A stretch of DNA of 54,265 nucleotides from a bacterium (GTDB lineage: Bacteria; Cyanobacteriota; Vampirovibrionia; Gastranaerophilales; Gastranaerophilaceae): positions 1 to 54,265 of the forward strand of contig JAFRHR010000048.1 of the NCBI GenBank assembly GCA_017433195.1. Direction: 5' to 3'. The notes under the pieces are model-generated. The model made no database searches, was not told where the DNA came from, and worked only from the letters and a program-made list of their open reading frames with translations. The position numbers and the translations under genes are program-made. Shown in pieces: positions 8,772 to 17,441 of this stretch; positions within the stretch are counted from its first letter, which is position 1; each line of letters starts with the position of its first letter.

Positions 8772-9218
8772 TTATCTGAATCTTTTAAGAATATATCTGC
8801 CCATGAGCTCGGTTTTTTCGATTATGCAATCTTTTATTGCGTCTTCAACCTGTTTTTTATTTAAGCCGTAAGGCAGGTTTAACTCTTTATCCAGAGCATA
8901 AAGTTTAAAATAGTATCTGTGCATACCGTCAGGAGGACAAGGACCGCCCCATTTTGTGAATCCAAAATTTGTCATGCCCGCCGTTGTACCTGCGGGAAGA
9001 TTTTTTTCATCAATTTCTCTTGTTGACGCGGGAAGATTATATAAAACCCAGTGAACCCAAAGCCCGACAGGAGCATCGGGATCATCAACTATCAACGCAA
9101 AACTTTTTGTATTTGCGGGAACTTCAGATATCTTTAAGACAGGTGCAACGTTAGCACCATCACAAGTATATTTTTCAGGTATCATACCTTCGTGTTCAAA
9201 ATCAGATGTTAATTTCAT
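8772..9218 (-). CDS. YbhB/YbcL-family PEBP (Raf-kinase-inhibitor-like) protein
   Basis: This 148-residue protein has the typical length of bacterial phosphatidylethanolamine-binding-protein homologues, small proteins with an anion-binding pocket and poorly known function. Both signature motifs are present: DDPDAPVGLWVHWVLYNLP near residue 46 and GPCPPDGMHRYYFKLYALD near residue 92. There is no signal peptide, so it is probably cytoplasmic. An AAGGAG site precedes the ATG. It follows glgA by 32 bases and may be co-transcribed with it. The gap is an unusual run of GGGGTAA-like units. Confidence 0.93.
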   Translation of the reverse strand: MKLTSDFEHEGMIPEKYTCDGANVAPVLKISEVPANTKSFALIVDDPDAPVGLWVHWVLYNLPASTREIDEKNLPAGTTAGMTNFGFTKWGGPCPPDGMHRYYFKLYALDKELNLPYGLNKKQVEDAIKDCIIEKTELMGRYILKRFR

Positions 9219-9250
9219 AAAAAACTCCTTATATTACCTCTTTTACCCTT

Positions 9251-10702
9251 TTACCCCTTTACCCCTGCCAATTCATTATAAATTTTAAGATATTCTTTTG
9301 CGCTCTTTTTCCAGCTAAAATCAGCGGACATAGCGGATTTACGCATTGCATTAAAGGTATAATCATCACTGTAAACACCTAATGCACAGTTTATTGCATC
9401 ACACATTGCGTTTCCGTCATAACCCCAGAATTTAAAACCTGTTGAATTGTCGAGAGGATATCCGGTAACTGTATCTTCCAATCCGCCTGTTGCTCTTACG
9501 ATAGGTAAAGCACCGTATCTCATTGCAATCAATTGACTTAAACCGCATGGTTCAAATAATGACGGCATGAGGAAGAAATCTGCTCCTGCATAGATTACGT
9601 TTGCCATGTCGGCTTTGTAACCGATGTATGAGCGAATATTTCTTGTGTTATTTGAAAGCCATATCAACAAATTTTCATAGTCTTTGTCCCCTGTTCCGAG
9701 GAATACAAAATCTGCGTTCATGCATTGCAATCTGACTTCTGCCTGCCTTACAAGATCAAGCCCTTTTTGTCCTGTCAACCTTGATACTGTGGCAATTAAA
9801 GGCCTTTGGGGATTGTATTCCAGTCCGAAAAATTCGCAGACTTTTTTCTTGTTTGCATCTTTGTTATTTACAGTTTTTACGTCATAGTTTTTCACGAGGT
9901 TTTTGTCGGTTTTCGGGTTAAATACTTCGTAATCAATGCCGTTTAAAATTCCGACAAGTTTATTTGTATGACCTCTTAATGTGTAGTCCATGCCTTCGCC
10001 GAATTCACCCGTTAAAATTTCTCTTGCATAGGTCGGAGAAACGGCAACAACTTTATCGGAATAATTAATTGCACCTTTCATCCAGTTTACACGCCCGTAA
10101 TGTTCGCAACCCCATTCATTATAGACAATATCTTTTCTCATGTTTGCAAAATCGAGGATATCTTCAAACCAAACGCCCTGATAAGCGAGGTTATGAATTT
10201 CAAAAACATTTTTGGTTTTTGACCAAAATTCATCAAACTTGTAATTTGCTTTTATGTATAACGGAATCATGGCTGTATGCCAATCGTTTGAATGAATAAT
10301 ATCTGCTCTGAAGTTCAGAAGTTTTGCATATTCTAAGGTTGCAAGAGAAAATGCAACATATCTTTCATGTTCGTAACGGGGGTCTAACCATTTCGGATAA
10401 ACTTCTTTAAAACAGGTGAAATACCAATCGTTATGAACAAAAAATACGTTTATATCAGTTCCGGGGAGTTTGCACATAAATAATCTGAATTTATGTCCCT
10501 GCCCGCCGAAAGATATCCATAAAGTTGAATTTTCAAGTTCTTTAATACCGTATTTATCAACATCAATACAACCATGCAGAGGAGTAAAAATAGCAATTTC
10601 CGCATCTTTTTCAAGTATTTTCGGCAGACTTCCGACTACATCCGCTAACCCGCCTGCTTTTGAAAAAGGTGCAACTTCTGCTGCCGCAAATAATATCTTC
10701 AT
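9251..10702 (-). CDS. glgA: Glycogen synthase (ADP-glucose), GT5 family
   Basis: The enzyme transfers glucose from ADP-glucose to the non-reducing end of alpha-1,4-glucan in the cytoplasm. The 483-residue length is normal. The N-terminal KAGGLADVVGSLPK contains the ADP-glucose-binding KxGGL motif, HSNDWHTAMIPLY and EIHNLAYQGVWF follow in the first Rossmann domain, and the C-terminal MPSLFEPCGLSQLIAMRYG carries the conserved Glu of the GT-B active site. Its ATG overlaps the stop of the upstream 1171-residue gene (ATGA), so synthesis is coupled to that protein. No branching enzyme or ADP-glucose pyrophosphorylase is nearby, but a glucan-water-dikinase-like gene and a ROK glucokinase lie within 12 kb. 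Confidence 0.96.
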   Translation of the reverse strand: MKILFAAAEVAPFSKAGGLADVVGSLPKILEKDAEIAIFTPLHGCIDVDKYGIKELENSTLWISFGGQGHKFRLFMCKLPGTDINVFFVHNDWYFTCFKEVYPKWLDPRYEHERYVAFSLATLEYAKLLNFRADIIHSNDWHTAMIPLYIKANYKFDEFWSKTKNVFEIHNLAYQGVWFEDILDFANMRKDIVYNEWGCEHYGRVNWMKGAINYSDKVVAVSPTYAREILTGEFGEGMDYTLRGHTNKLVGILNGIDYEVFNPKTDKNLVKNYDVKTVNNKDANKKKVCEFFGLEYNPQRPLIATVSRLTGQKGLDLVRQAEVRLQCMNADFVFLGTGDKDYENLLIWLSNNTRNIRSYIGYKADMANVIYAGADFFLMPSLFEPCGLSQLIAMRYGALPIVRATGGLEDTVTGYPLDNSTGFKFWGYDGNAMCDAINCALGVYSDDYTFNAMRKSAMSADFSWKKSAKEYLKIYNELAGVKG

Positions 10703-13700
10703 ATTAAATTCTCCATAAAAGGTTTCAAGCCGTATTCTTCTGAAAGACGTATAAGTTTATATCCGTCCGGTGTGTCGAGTATTTCTTTGCTGAATTTGTG
10801 CTTAGGAACTTCCTTAACCTCATTGTCTTCGCCTTCTGTTTCTGAAATTTCTTCAGACATTTCGTCAGAATTTTCATCGGAAATTTCCCCGTCATCCGTT
10901 TCAGAATTTACATTCTGCATATTTTGTTCCTGAATGTTCATTATTTTTAAAAGCAATAATTGAAGCATGGATAATATAATTCTGTTTTTGGAATTTGATT
11001 TTTCTATAATCAGCAGCGAATTCATTATAACGCCGTATGCTGCATCAGGGTTATTTGCTTCAATATCTGCAAGTCCGACAAAGTAATTGGTTAAATGAAC
11101 AACAGTTGCAAGTCCGCATTCTTTGGCTCTGTTCAGAACGTCATTATAAATGAAATCACTCTTTTCAGTTACGCCAAGTCTGTAATAGCAATATCCGATA
11201 ATCAAGTCACAGAAGAGATTGAACTGAAGTTGTTTTTCATTACTTGCAATAAGTTTTGCAACGTGGATATTTTGTGCAAGTTTTACATAATCTCCGTTAT
11301 AAACTAAAAATGCCGAAATAATTGAATTTAAGATTTTTGTATAAACTTCATCCGATTGAGCAGGCTGAATATCGGGTTTTTCTCCCATGAGCAGGAACTT
11401 AATAGCGAGAAGAGTATCTTTACATGGAATATCTCTGCCAATTTTATATTTAATTTCATTCAGGAACGGAATTAAATCTTTTTCACATGTCATAAGTTTT
11501 GCTAAAGCAGCGAGAGTCATTGTTTCAAGAAGATAATTTTCATACTGCTCCATTGAGTATGACTCAGGCTTCATTTTCTGACAAATTTCAGGGGTTAATT
11601 CACTTAATAATGCCTGTGCAATTTCAAGACATTTATTAAGTTCTCCCAAATTGAACAAAATCTCTATATTTATAAGCAATAATGACAGGAATTTGCTGTT
11701 GTAATTTGCATGAGAATCAATAATTGTAGCGTCCTCAATGTTTGTCAAAATATTGTGCAAAGCGATAAGCGCAAGAGGATAATCCGAACTTGCCAATGCA
11801 TTTTTAAGAGTTATTTTTGACAGATTAATAATTTTTTCTTTGTCGTTATTTTCAACTGCATCTTCGAGTAATACGTTTATAATTGATTTTGCTTCTTCGT
11901 CAAAAGTGCTGTCTAAGTAGTTCGCCGCATAATTATATATGTTGGTTTTAAATTCTTCTAATACGGCATCATTTTGTTTTTTCTTTCCTGACATTATGGT
12001 GATAAATTTCACTGCGTTTTTAATATAGGCAGAAAAGTCGCCATAACTTAATGCAACCTGAGATAGTTTTATATGCTCGGCATACATTTCTTTTTTCATG
12101 TCTAAAGCCGATAATAAACTTAGTTTTATGGATGATGGTTTTTCGGATGAAGCATAAACTTTGTTATATAAATTCTCGGCAAGTTTTTTCATGTACTCAT
12201 CATCGTACATTTTTTCAATTGCTTTTGTAAGGATTTTGTAATTCTGAATATAAATAGAGGCTCTGAAAACGCCTATAAAATGATGTTCTTCAAGAACTTT
12301 TGCAACATTTTCAAAATCAGTTATACCTAAAAGTTTAAATACATTTACATCTATTCTTGAGCCTAAAAAATAAGAATATAATAATACGTTATATGCATCT
12401 GTTTCTTTTGCCAAAAGCCTTATTCTTTTTTGCATCAAATCGACTAAATCTTCAGGCAAAACAGTTATTTTTTCTTCTTTCAAAGCACCTTTTTCATCTG
12501 AAACAACCAGAGTTCTTGATTCGATAAGGTACAAAATAGCGTTTATTACATAAGTATAACTGCCGTTATAATTTTCTTTAATTTTTTCAAAGAAGAATGA
12601 ATTTATGAAATCATCATAAATTGCCGGCATACAATTTAAAATTTCAGCCCAGCTTGATTTTTTGAGAGAAATTTCAAGATACTTGTCATAACGTAATAAC
12701 TGTTCTATTTTTTTATGGAGTGAAACATTTCTGTCAGAAGTTATGACAAAAGTAACATTGGTGTCCTCTATTCTTGAAAATATCAACTTAAACAATTCAA
12801 GAGAAGTGCTGTCCATCATGTTAAAGTTTTCAATGAACAGGACTAATTTATCTTCTATGTTCTGAATAACGGAATAAATTGCCTCAAAATACTTAAATCT
12901 TATACTTTCGGGAGACACGTCTTCCTGCATTTTTCCGTCAATTAAGTCTAAAAGTGCGTCTGTATCAGGCAATTTTGTCTTAATTCTTAATTTAAAAGCA
13001 CTGTTTCTTTCAAGATCGGTATAAGATTTAAGAAACTCACGCCAAAAGCCGAAAGCATTACACTGAAGTCTTTCTAAACATCTTAAATGAATAATGGATT
13101 GTCCTTTTCCTTTTATTTTTTCAAAAATTTCATAAGTATCAGGGTATAAATTTTGGGGTGATTTTATGGAAATTATCCTGTATTGGTCCAAATTTTCTTC
13201 CAAAACCGGAAAACACATGGCTGAAGTAGCCTGAATAAATTTACAGGGGGCTTCTATGTTTATTTCATCAAAATTATATAAATCTTTTTCTTCCTCTATT
13301 TCGGAAGTTTTTCTTTTAATATCCGGTAAACCTGCCGCTTTATAATCAAATGCATCTTCATCATCTTCTTCTACCGGAGGAGCAACGTATTTTGTAAGCA
13401 TTAATTCATAAAAAGACATTAATTGCTCCCCGACCTGAGTTGAATATAAAGAGGTCATTTCATAATCTTTACTTGCGGGTTTATAAATGCTTTGATCGAC
13501 AATAACCTGTATTCCTGCAAGATAGTTATCTTTTTCGTTTTTAAGATTAAGAAGTTTGATATTTAAACCTGAAGTCTGGGAATCTGCAGAAATATCATCT
13601 ATTGTTTTTTTGACTAAAACAATTTTGCAATCAAGTGCTATTCCCAAAACTTTTTTCAATTTGCTGTTTAAATTTACAATTTTATCAACAAAATTTATAA

Positions 13701-14214
13701 CAGTTTTTACGGAATTTAAAGCGGAAGCGTGGAATGAATAATCTCTGTAGAAATACGCAATAAAATTACCGTTTGATAAAGTTGTTTTTATTTTATTTTC
13801 GGCAGAAAAATCAAAAATTAATTTTTTTAATTTTTTATAAAACTTGTTGTAATTTTCAACTGAATTGAGGGCATTTTTCATATCACGCAAATTTGAGAAT
13901 GTAATTACCATGCAGGCAAATTCCTCTGTTTCAGCCTCGTTTAGCGCAATACTTTTATATGTATCCAATCCGCATTTGGGACAAACTTTGTCTATTGTTT
14001 GGTTAATTTTACCGCAATTATTACATTTTGAAATGATTGTAAAACCGCAATCTTCACAAACAGTATTTTTATTATATTTCCCGCAAACAGGACATTTTAA
14101 CAGCAGTACCTTTTTGCAAAAGGGACATACTGCAGTATTTTCATCTACTTCATTATGACATTTCGGACATTCCATACAATTAATTATATTATTTAATGTT
14201 AACTCAATCAACAT
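10699..14214 (-). CDS. Large zinc-ribbon / cyclase-like / ATPase-like helical-repeat protein
   Basis: This 1171-residue protein starts with six CxxC pairs in the first 80 residues (CPKC, CPFC, CPVC, CEDC, CNNC, CPKC), forming three zinc ribbons. Residues about 95-280 follow the plan of a class III nucleotide cyclase, but the first metal-binding Asp is not seen (VITFSNL) and the usual GDG..A.FG reads NGNFIAYF. A STAND/AAA-like region follows with a Walker-B-like strand (DKLVLFIENFNMMDSTSLEL near residue 480) and no recognisable Walker A. The rest looks like TPR-type helices and ends with an acidic Glu/Asp/Ser tract. The plan matches cyclase-ATPase-TPR signalling proteins with lost catalytic residues. 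Its stop overlaps the glgA start. An alternative start is the Met at 14175; neither has a clear Shine-Dalgarno. Confidence 0.72.
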   Translation of the reverse strand: MLIELTLNNIINCMECPKCHNEVDENTAVCPFCKKVLLLKCPVCGKYNKNTVCEDCGFTIISKCNNCGKINQTIDKVCPKCGLDTYKSIALNEAETEEFACMVITFSNLRDMKNALNSVENYNKFYKKLKKLIFDFSAENKIKTTLSNGNFIAYFYRDYSFHASALNSVKTVINFVDKIVNLNSKLKKVLGIALDCKIVLVKKTIDDISADSQTSGLNIKLLNLKNEKDNYLAGIQVIVDQSIYKPASKDYEMTSLYSTQVGEQLMSFYELMLTKYVAPPVEEDDEDAFDYKAAGLPDIKRKTSEIEEEKDLYNFDEINIEAPCKFIQATSAMCFPVLEENLDQYRIISIKSPQNLYPDTYEIFEKIKGKGQSIIHLRCLERLQCNAFGFWREFLKSYTDLERNSAFKLRIKTKLPDTDALLDLIDGKMQEDVSPESIRFKYFEAIYSVIQNIEDKLVLFIENFNMMDSTSLELFKLIFSRIEDTNVTFVITSDRNVSLHKKIEQLLRYDKYLEISLKKSSWAEILNCMPAIYDDFINSFFFEKIKENYNGSYTYVINAILYLIESRTLVVSDEKGALKEEKITVLPEDLVDLMQKRIRLLAKETDAYNVLLYSYFLGSRIDVNVFKLLGITDFENVAKVLEEHHFIGVFRASIYIQNYKILTKAIEKMYDDEYMKKLAENLYNKVYASSEKPSSIKLSLLSALDMKKEMYAEHIKLSQVALSYGDFSAYIKNAVKFITIMSGKKKQNDAVLEEFKTNIYNYAANYLDSTFDEEAKSIINVLLEDAVENNDKEKIINLSKITLKNALASSDYPLALIALHNILTNIEDATIIDSHANYNSKFLSLLLINIEILFNLGELNKCLEIAQALLSELTPEICQKMKPESYSMEQYENYLLETMTLAALAKLMTCEKDLIPFLNEIKYKIGRDIPCKDTLLAIKFLLMGEKPDIQPAQSDEVYTKILNSIISAFLVYNGDYVKLAQNIHVAKLIASNEKQLQFNLFCDLIIGYCYYRLGVTEKSDFIYNDVLNRAKECGLATVVHLTNYFVGLADIEANNPDAAYGVIMNSLLIIEKSNSKNRIILSMLQLLLLKIMNIQEQNMQNVNSETDDGEISDENSDEMSEEISETEGEDNEVKEVPKHKFSKEILDTPDGYKLIRLSEEYGLKPFMENLI

Positions 14215-14227
14215 ATTTGCAATTTTA

Positions 14228-14242
14228 TGCTACAATTATATG
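14228..14242. promoter_or_regulatory. Overlapping divergent -10 elements
   Basis: On the plus strand TG-C-TACAAT (14228-14236) is an extended -10 that would start transcription near 14243, just before the GAGAGGGG ribosome site of the motor gene. On the minus strand a perfect TATAAT (14240-14235) overlaps it and points at the 1171-residue gene. The two cannot be occupied together, so the operons may compete. Clear -35 boxes are not seen. Confidence 0.45.
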
Positions 14243-14262
14243 AGAGAGAGAGGGGTATTTTT

Positions 14263-15159
14263 ATGTTTTTGAATATTTTTAAAGATCCGCCTATATTATT
14301 GATATTAACAGTATTTTTTACTGTTGTTATATATTCGTTAAAAAGTTATTTAAGAATACAAAAGAATTTAAACACTATTTTTGAAATACTTAATAAATAT
14401 AAGAAATCAGAATTGTCGTACAGATTTGAGGAACTTGATGCCGAACTATTGGATAATCCTTTTATTTCTGCGACATGGGCAGAGTTCAAAAACACCCTTA
14501 TTATTTCAGATAAACTTGTTCTAAAAGATAAGAACGAAAATTATCAGATAGAAGAAGTTGCTAATTTAGATGCCAAAGTTTATGCAACTGTAGATACTTC
14601 TTATTTCTTTAACGATGTTTCACTCGTCAGATCAAAATATAATGCAAAATTTATCGGTATAGCACCTACGTTTTTAACAGGTATGGGACCTTTATTTACA
14701 TTTGCCAAGATGGCTGAAGCATTTGCAGCATTAGACTTTTCAACACCGGATGCGGTAACGGCATCAGTTGCATCATTGATGCACCACATGCAACTTGCTG
14801 CTATGTGTTCTGTTTTGGCCGTTGCAGGTTCGTTAATTTATATGTTAATTGACAGATTGTCATACACAATGCTTTGTGAAAAGGCACTTGTAAGAGTACA
14901 AAATACTTTCTGTAAATTATTTGACGTTGTTGCATCAGAAAAGTTCTTAATTGATTTGCTCAAAGAATCAAAAGTCCAAAATCATTCAAATTCGGTAATG
15001 TTATCATACATTCCTGAAGGGATATACAAATCAATAGACAAAGTAATGTCAAAAACAATGGTACCGTATCTTGAACACCTTGTTTACGGAGTTAATAAAT
15101 TAACTGATACTTTGATTAAAAACTCAAAGAAAAATGATTCACTGGATAATTTATTTTAG
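14263..15159 (+). CDS. MotA/TolQ/ExbB/ZorA-like membrane motor subunit
   Basis: I place the start at 14263, where GAGAGGGG lies seven bases upstream, instead of at the upstream ATG 14227. The 298-residue protein has an N-terminal membrane helix (about residues 9-27) and two more around residues 130-155 and 180-205. The segment GIAPTFLTGMGPLFTFAKMA resembles the conserved G-rich helix of ZorA and MotA/TolQ proteins, which forms the ring around a B subunit and conducts ions. The helical C-terminal tail is far shorter than that of Zorya ZorA. A MotB/ZorB-like gene follows 19 bases later. Together they should form an ion-driven 5:2 motor; its load is unknown. Confidence 0.7.
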   Translation: MFLNIFKDPPILLILTVFFTVVIYSLKSYLRIQKNLNTIFEILNKYKKSELSYRFEELDAELLDNPFISATWAEFKNTLIISDKLVLKDKNENYQIEEVANLDAKVYATVDTSYFFNDVSLVRSKYNAKFIGIAPTFLTGMGPLFTFAKMAEAFAALDFSTPDAVTASVASLMHHMQLAAMCSVLAVAGSLIYMLIDRLSYTMLCEKALVRVQNTFCKLFDVVASEKFLIDLLKESKVQNHSNSVMLSYIPEGIYKSIDKVMSKTMVPYLEHLVYGVNKLTDTLIKNSKKNDSLDNLF

Positions 15160-15178
15160 AGAATAAAAGGAGAGAATT

Positions 15179-15862
15179 TTGGCGAGACCAAAACCTGAAG
15201 AAACAGAAGAAAATATATTTTGGGTAACCATGACAGACCTTATGATGGGTTTGATGATGGTATTTATTGTTTTGTTTATTCAATCCGTACTAAGTGCCAG
15301 CAGTGATGCCATCGCAACAAGTCAAGCAAAACAGGAAGTTGTTCAGGAATTGCAGGAGGTAATGCGCGCCAACGATATCGATGTTGAAATAGAAGATGAC
15401 GGTTCTGTTAAAATTTCCGATTTGGAACTGTTTAAGGTTAACAGTGCTGAATTATCTCCAAAAGGTAAAGCATATTTGGATAAATTTATTCCCATGTATT
15501 TTAATTTAATTTATTCAAACGACGTTCTGTCTCAAAATATAGAAAACATAGTTATTCAGGGACATACAGACAGTCAGACGTTTAAAAATGCAAGAACACA
15601 AAATGAACAGTGCTTATTAAATATGGATTTAAGTATGAGAAGAGCTTATACTGTTTCACAATATGCACTTAATACAAAATTTGACCAAAAATATGCAGAA
15701 AAAATAAGAAAAAGTCTTATTGTAGAGGGAAGAGGCTCAGGAAACCCCATATTGGTTAACGGAAAAGAAGATTTAAATAAGAGCCGAAGAGTAGAACTTG
15801 TCTTATCACTGAAAAAAGCATCAGAAGTTTCAGGATTTCTTCAATTATTTAAAAATCAGTAA
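15179..15862 (+). CDS. MotB/ZorB-like stator protein with OmpA peptidoglycan-binding domain
   Basis: This 227-residue partner starts at TTG, supported by AGGAG six bases upstream. A short N terminus leads into one membrane helix (TDLMMGLMMVFIVLFI) whose Asp20 matches the ion-carrying Asp of MotB (D32 in E. coli). After an amphipathic linker comes an OmpA-like domain with the peptidoglycan-binding signature: IQGHTDS near residue 126, then LSMRRAYTVSQYAL, and a late NKSRRVELVL. It is 19 bases downstream of the A subunit and the pair is a unit. No ZorC, ZorD or ZorE effector lies nearby, so a full Zorya defence system is not present. A flagellin gene follows 156 bases later on the same strand. 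Confidence 0.8.
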   Translation: MARPKPEETEENIFWVTMTDLMMGLMMVFIVLFIQSVLSASSDAIATSQAKQEVVQELQEVMRANDIDVEIEDDGSVKISDLELFKVNSAELSPKGKAYLDKFIPMYFNLIYSNDVLSQNIENIVIQGHTDSQTFKNARTQNEQCLLNMDLSMRRAYTVSQYALNTKFDQKYAEKIRKSLIVEGRGSGNPILVNGKEDLNKSRRVELVLSLKKASEVSGFLQLFKNQ

Positions 15863-15929
15863 AACTCTTTTGTTATAGGGATTTTCAGGGATTAAAAAAT
15901 ATTATTTCTCCTACTAATGGAGGATATTA

Positions 15930-15962
15930 CAACTAAAGTTGTAAAGTTCCAACTTTAGTTGG
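15930..15962. repeat. Nested inverted repeats upstream of flagellin
   Basis: CAACTAAAGTTG (15930-15941) and CCAACTTTAGTTGG (15949-15962) are each palindromic and are also reverse complements of each other over 12 bases. The ACTTTAGT core is shared with the dispersed hairpins at 7751, 8696 and 32765. Confidence 0.65.
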
Positions 15963-15969
15963 ACGATAT
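15942..15969 (+). promoter_or_regulatory. Possible flagellar sigma-28 promoter of the flagellin gene
   Basis: TAAAGTTC (15942-15949) and GACGATAT (15962-15969) resemble the sigma-28/sigma-D consensus TAAAGTTT...GCCGATAA or CCGATAT, with a spacer one base longer than the E. coli form. The region overlaps the nested inverted repeat. No equally good match is seen before the second flagellin. Confidence 0.4.
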
Positions 15970-16018
15970 GCTCTCATATAGAAAGTAACACCATAGGAAG
16001 ATTGAAGGAGAAAGAATT

Positions 16019-17077
16019 ATGGCACTTACAGTAAACACAAATTTGGCATCATTGACTGTCCAAAGAAATTTAACCAATGCTACCAACGGTTTAAACACCG
16101 CAATGGAACGTATGTCCACAGGTTACAAAATTAACAACGCATCAGATGATGCTGCAGGTTATGCAGTAGCAAGTAAAATGCAAAGTAAATTAAACGGGTA
16201 TGAGGTTGCCGAATCAAACGGACAAATGGCAACAAGTTTATTAACAACAGAGGAAGGGGTTCTTAAAATTATTAATGACTACTTATCCCGTATAAGAGAT
16301 TTGACCGAACAGGCTGCAAACGGAACATATGCAACAGATTCACTCAAAGCAATCAAAACAGAGGTTGTTCAGAGAATGAGTGAAATCAACCGATTAATAG
16401 AAGTTACCGATTTTAACGGATTAAACTTACTTAACGGTACAGGTTCAGCAGCAGACCACGGTATCAACATTCAAATCGGATTAAATTCTGATTCAAACAA
16501 CGTTATATCATTAGACAAAGAATTATTTGAAAATGCAGGATGTACATCAATAATGGGCTTCAGCGCAGCAGGTGCAGGCTTAACAGGTAATGTTAATCTT
16601 GATTCTTCTGCAACAGAAACAACAGATTATAAATATGAAGCAACAGTTGACGGCTCTGTAGTTTATTTCAAATCCGCATTAACAGCAGCAATTGCAAAAC
16701 AAGGCGTTTTAACAGGCAGTGCAGGATCTATAACAATTGCAGACCCATCAGGAACAATATCAATTGAAGATATGTGCGACAGTGTATACTCAGGTGACAA
16801 TGCGGCAAGAGAATTCTTAAACTATATCGATGCAGGTGTAGAAAATATAACAGACAGAATAACAAAAATAGGTGCATATCAAAACAGAATAAATTCAGCA
16901 ATTGATGCATTATCAATACAGGGTGAAAACTTAATTGAAGCACATTCATCAATAGTTGATGCAGATATCGCAACAGAATCTTCAAACTATATGAAGTATC
17001 AGATACTTCAACAGTCAGCAGCAACACTGCTTACAACAGCAAACCAATCACCAAGTATTGCTTTAAACTTAATCTAA
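16019..17077 (+). CDS. fliC: Flagellin
   Basis: This filament subunit is exported through the flagellar type III apparatus. The 352-residue protein has classic D0/D1 ends: MALTVNTNLASL at the N terminus, then ERMSTGYKINNASDDAAGY and IRDLTEQAANGTYATDS, and at the C terminus LQQSAATLLTTANQSPS with the usual hydrophobic end. The variable middle (about residues 150-265) is short. Cys175 and Cys253 are unusual for a flagellin and occur at the same positions in the second flagellin of this window. AAGGAG lies at good spacing. A strong terminator follows. It lies just downstream of the MotAB/ZorAB-like pair. Confidence 0.97.
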   Translation: MALTVNTNLASLTVQRNLTNATNGLNTAMERMSTGYKINNASDDAAGYAVASKMQSKLNGYEVAESNGQMATSLLTTEEGVLKIINDYLSRIRDLTEQAANGTYATDSLKAIKTEVVQRMSEINRLIEVTDFNGLNLLNGTGSAADHGINIQIGLNSDSNNVISLDKELFENAGCTSIMGFSAAGAGLTGNVNLDSSATETTDYKYEATVDGSVVYFKSALTAAIAKQGVLTGSAGSITIADPSGTISIEDMCDSVYSGDNAAREFLNYIDAGVENITDRITKIGAYQNRINSAIDALSIQGENLIEAHSSIVDADIATESSNYMKYQILQQSAATLLTTANQSPSIALNLI

Positions 17078-17103
17078 TTTTGATTTCTTTCCCCTTCAAT
17101 AAA

Positions 17104-17133
17104 AAAAGCCCGAAAATGTTTTTTCGGGCTTTT
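17104..17133. terminator. Bidirectional intrinsic terminator after flagellin
   Basis: AAAAGCCCGAAAA pairs with TTTTCGGGCTTTT around a four-base loop. It serves both the flagellin and the small convergent gene at 17155-17340. Confidence 0.9.
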
Positions 17134-17154
17134 GATTTATTTAAAAACTTTTTT

Positions 17155-17340
17155 CTATGCCATTATATCAAGTCTGTTTGCAAGTATGTCATTTTTAACA
17201 ACAGGTGATTGATACTGCGGTATATCGTCTGTCCCTTGCTTTTGTGCATAGAGGTTGTTATTACGATTAACACTTCTTGCCGCAAAAGCACCAAGTGTTG
17301 GATTAGTTACATTTAAAAAATTTACTGCACTTATTGGCAT
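17155..17340 (-). CDS. Small protein of unknown function with N-terminal tag-like start
   Basis: This 61-residue protein begins MPISAVNFLNVTNPTLGAF, which resembles the tagged N termini of the dikinase-like protein and adenylate kinase nearby. The rest is polar and Asn/Gln-rich with no recognisable domain. AAGGGG lies 13 bases upstream of the ATG, somewhat far. It has its own terminator (shared with flagellin) and sits in the same orientation as the next gene. It may be a minimal protein that consists mostly of the tag. Confidence 0.55.
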   Translation of the reverse strand: MPISAVNFLNVTNPTLGAFAARSVNRNNNLYAQKQGTDDIPQYQSPVVKNDILANRLDIMA

Positions 17341-17441
17341 AACTATATAAATTCCCCTTTATATTTATATAAAAGTTTTTAACACGAAAAAAATTGCCCT
17401 TTTTCAAAATCTATATTTACAAAAGTTAACAATTAATTTTA

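Noticed and set aside
9219..9260. GGGGTAA-like tandem run at the glgA stop as a phase-variable tract
   Set aside because: Units are irregular and few, and slippage would only change the last residues of GlgA.
14263..15862. Complete Zorya anti-phage system
   Set aside because: Only A- and B-like subunits are present; the A tail is short and there is no ZorC, ZorD or ZorE. A general motor pair is the safer call.
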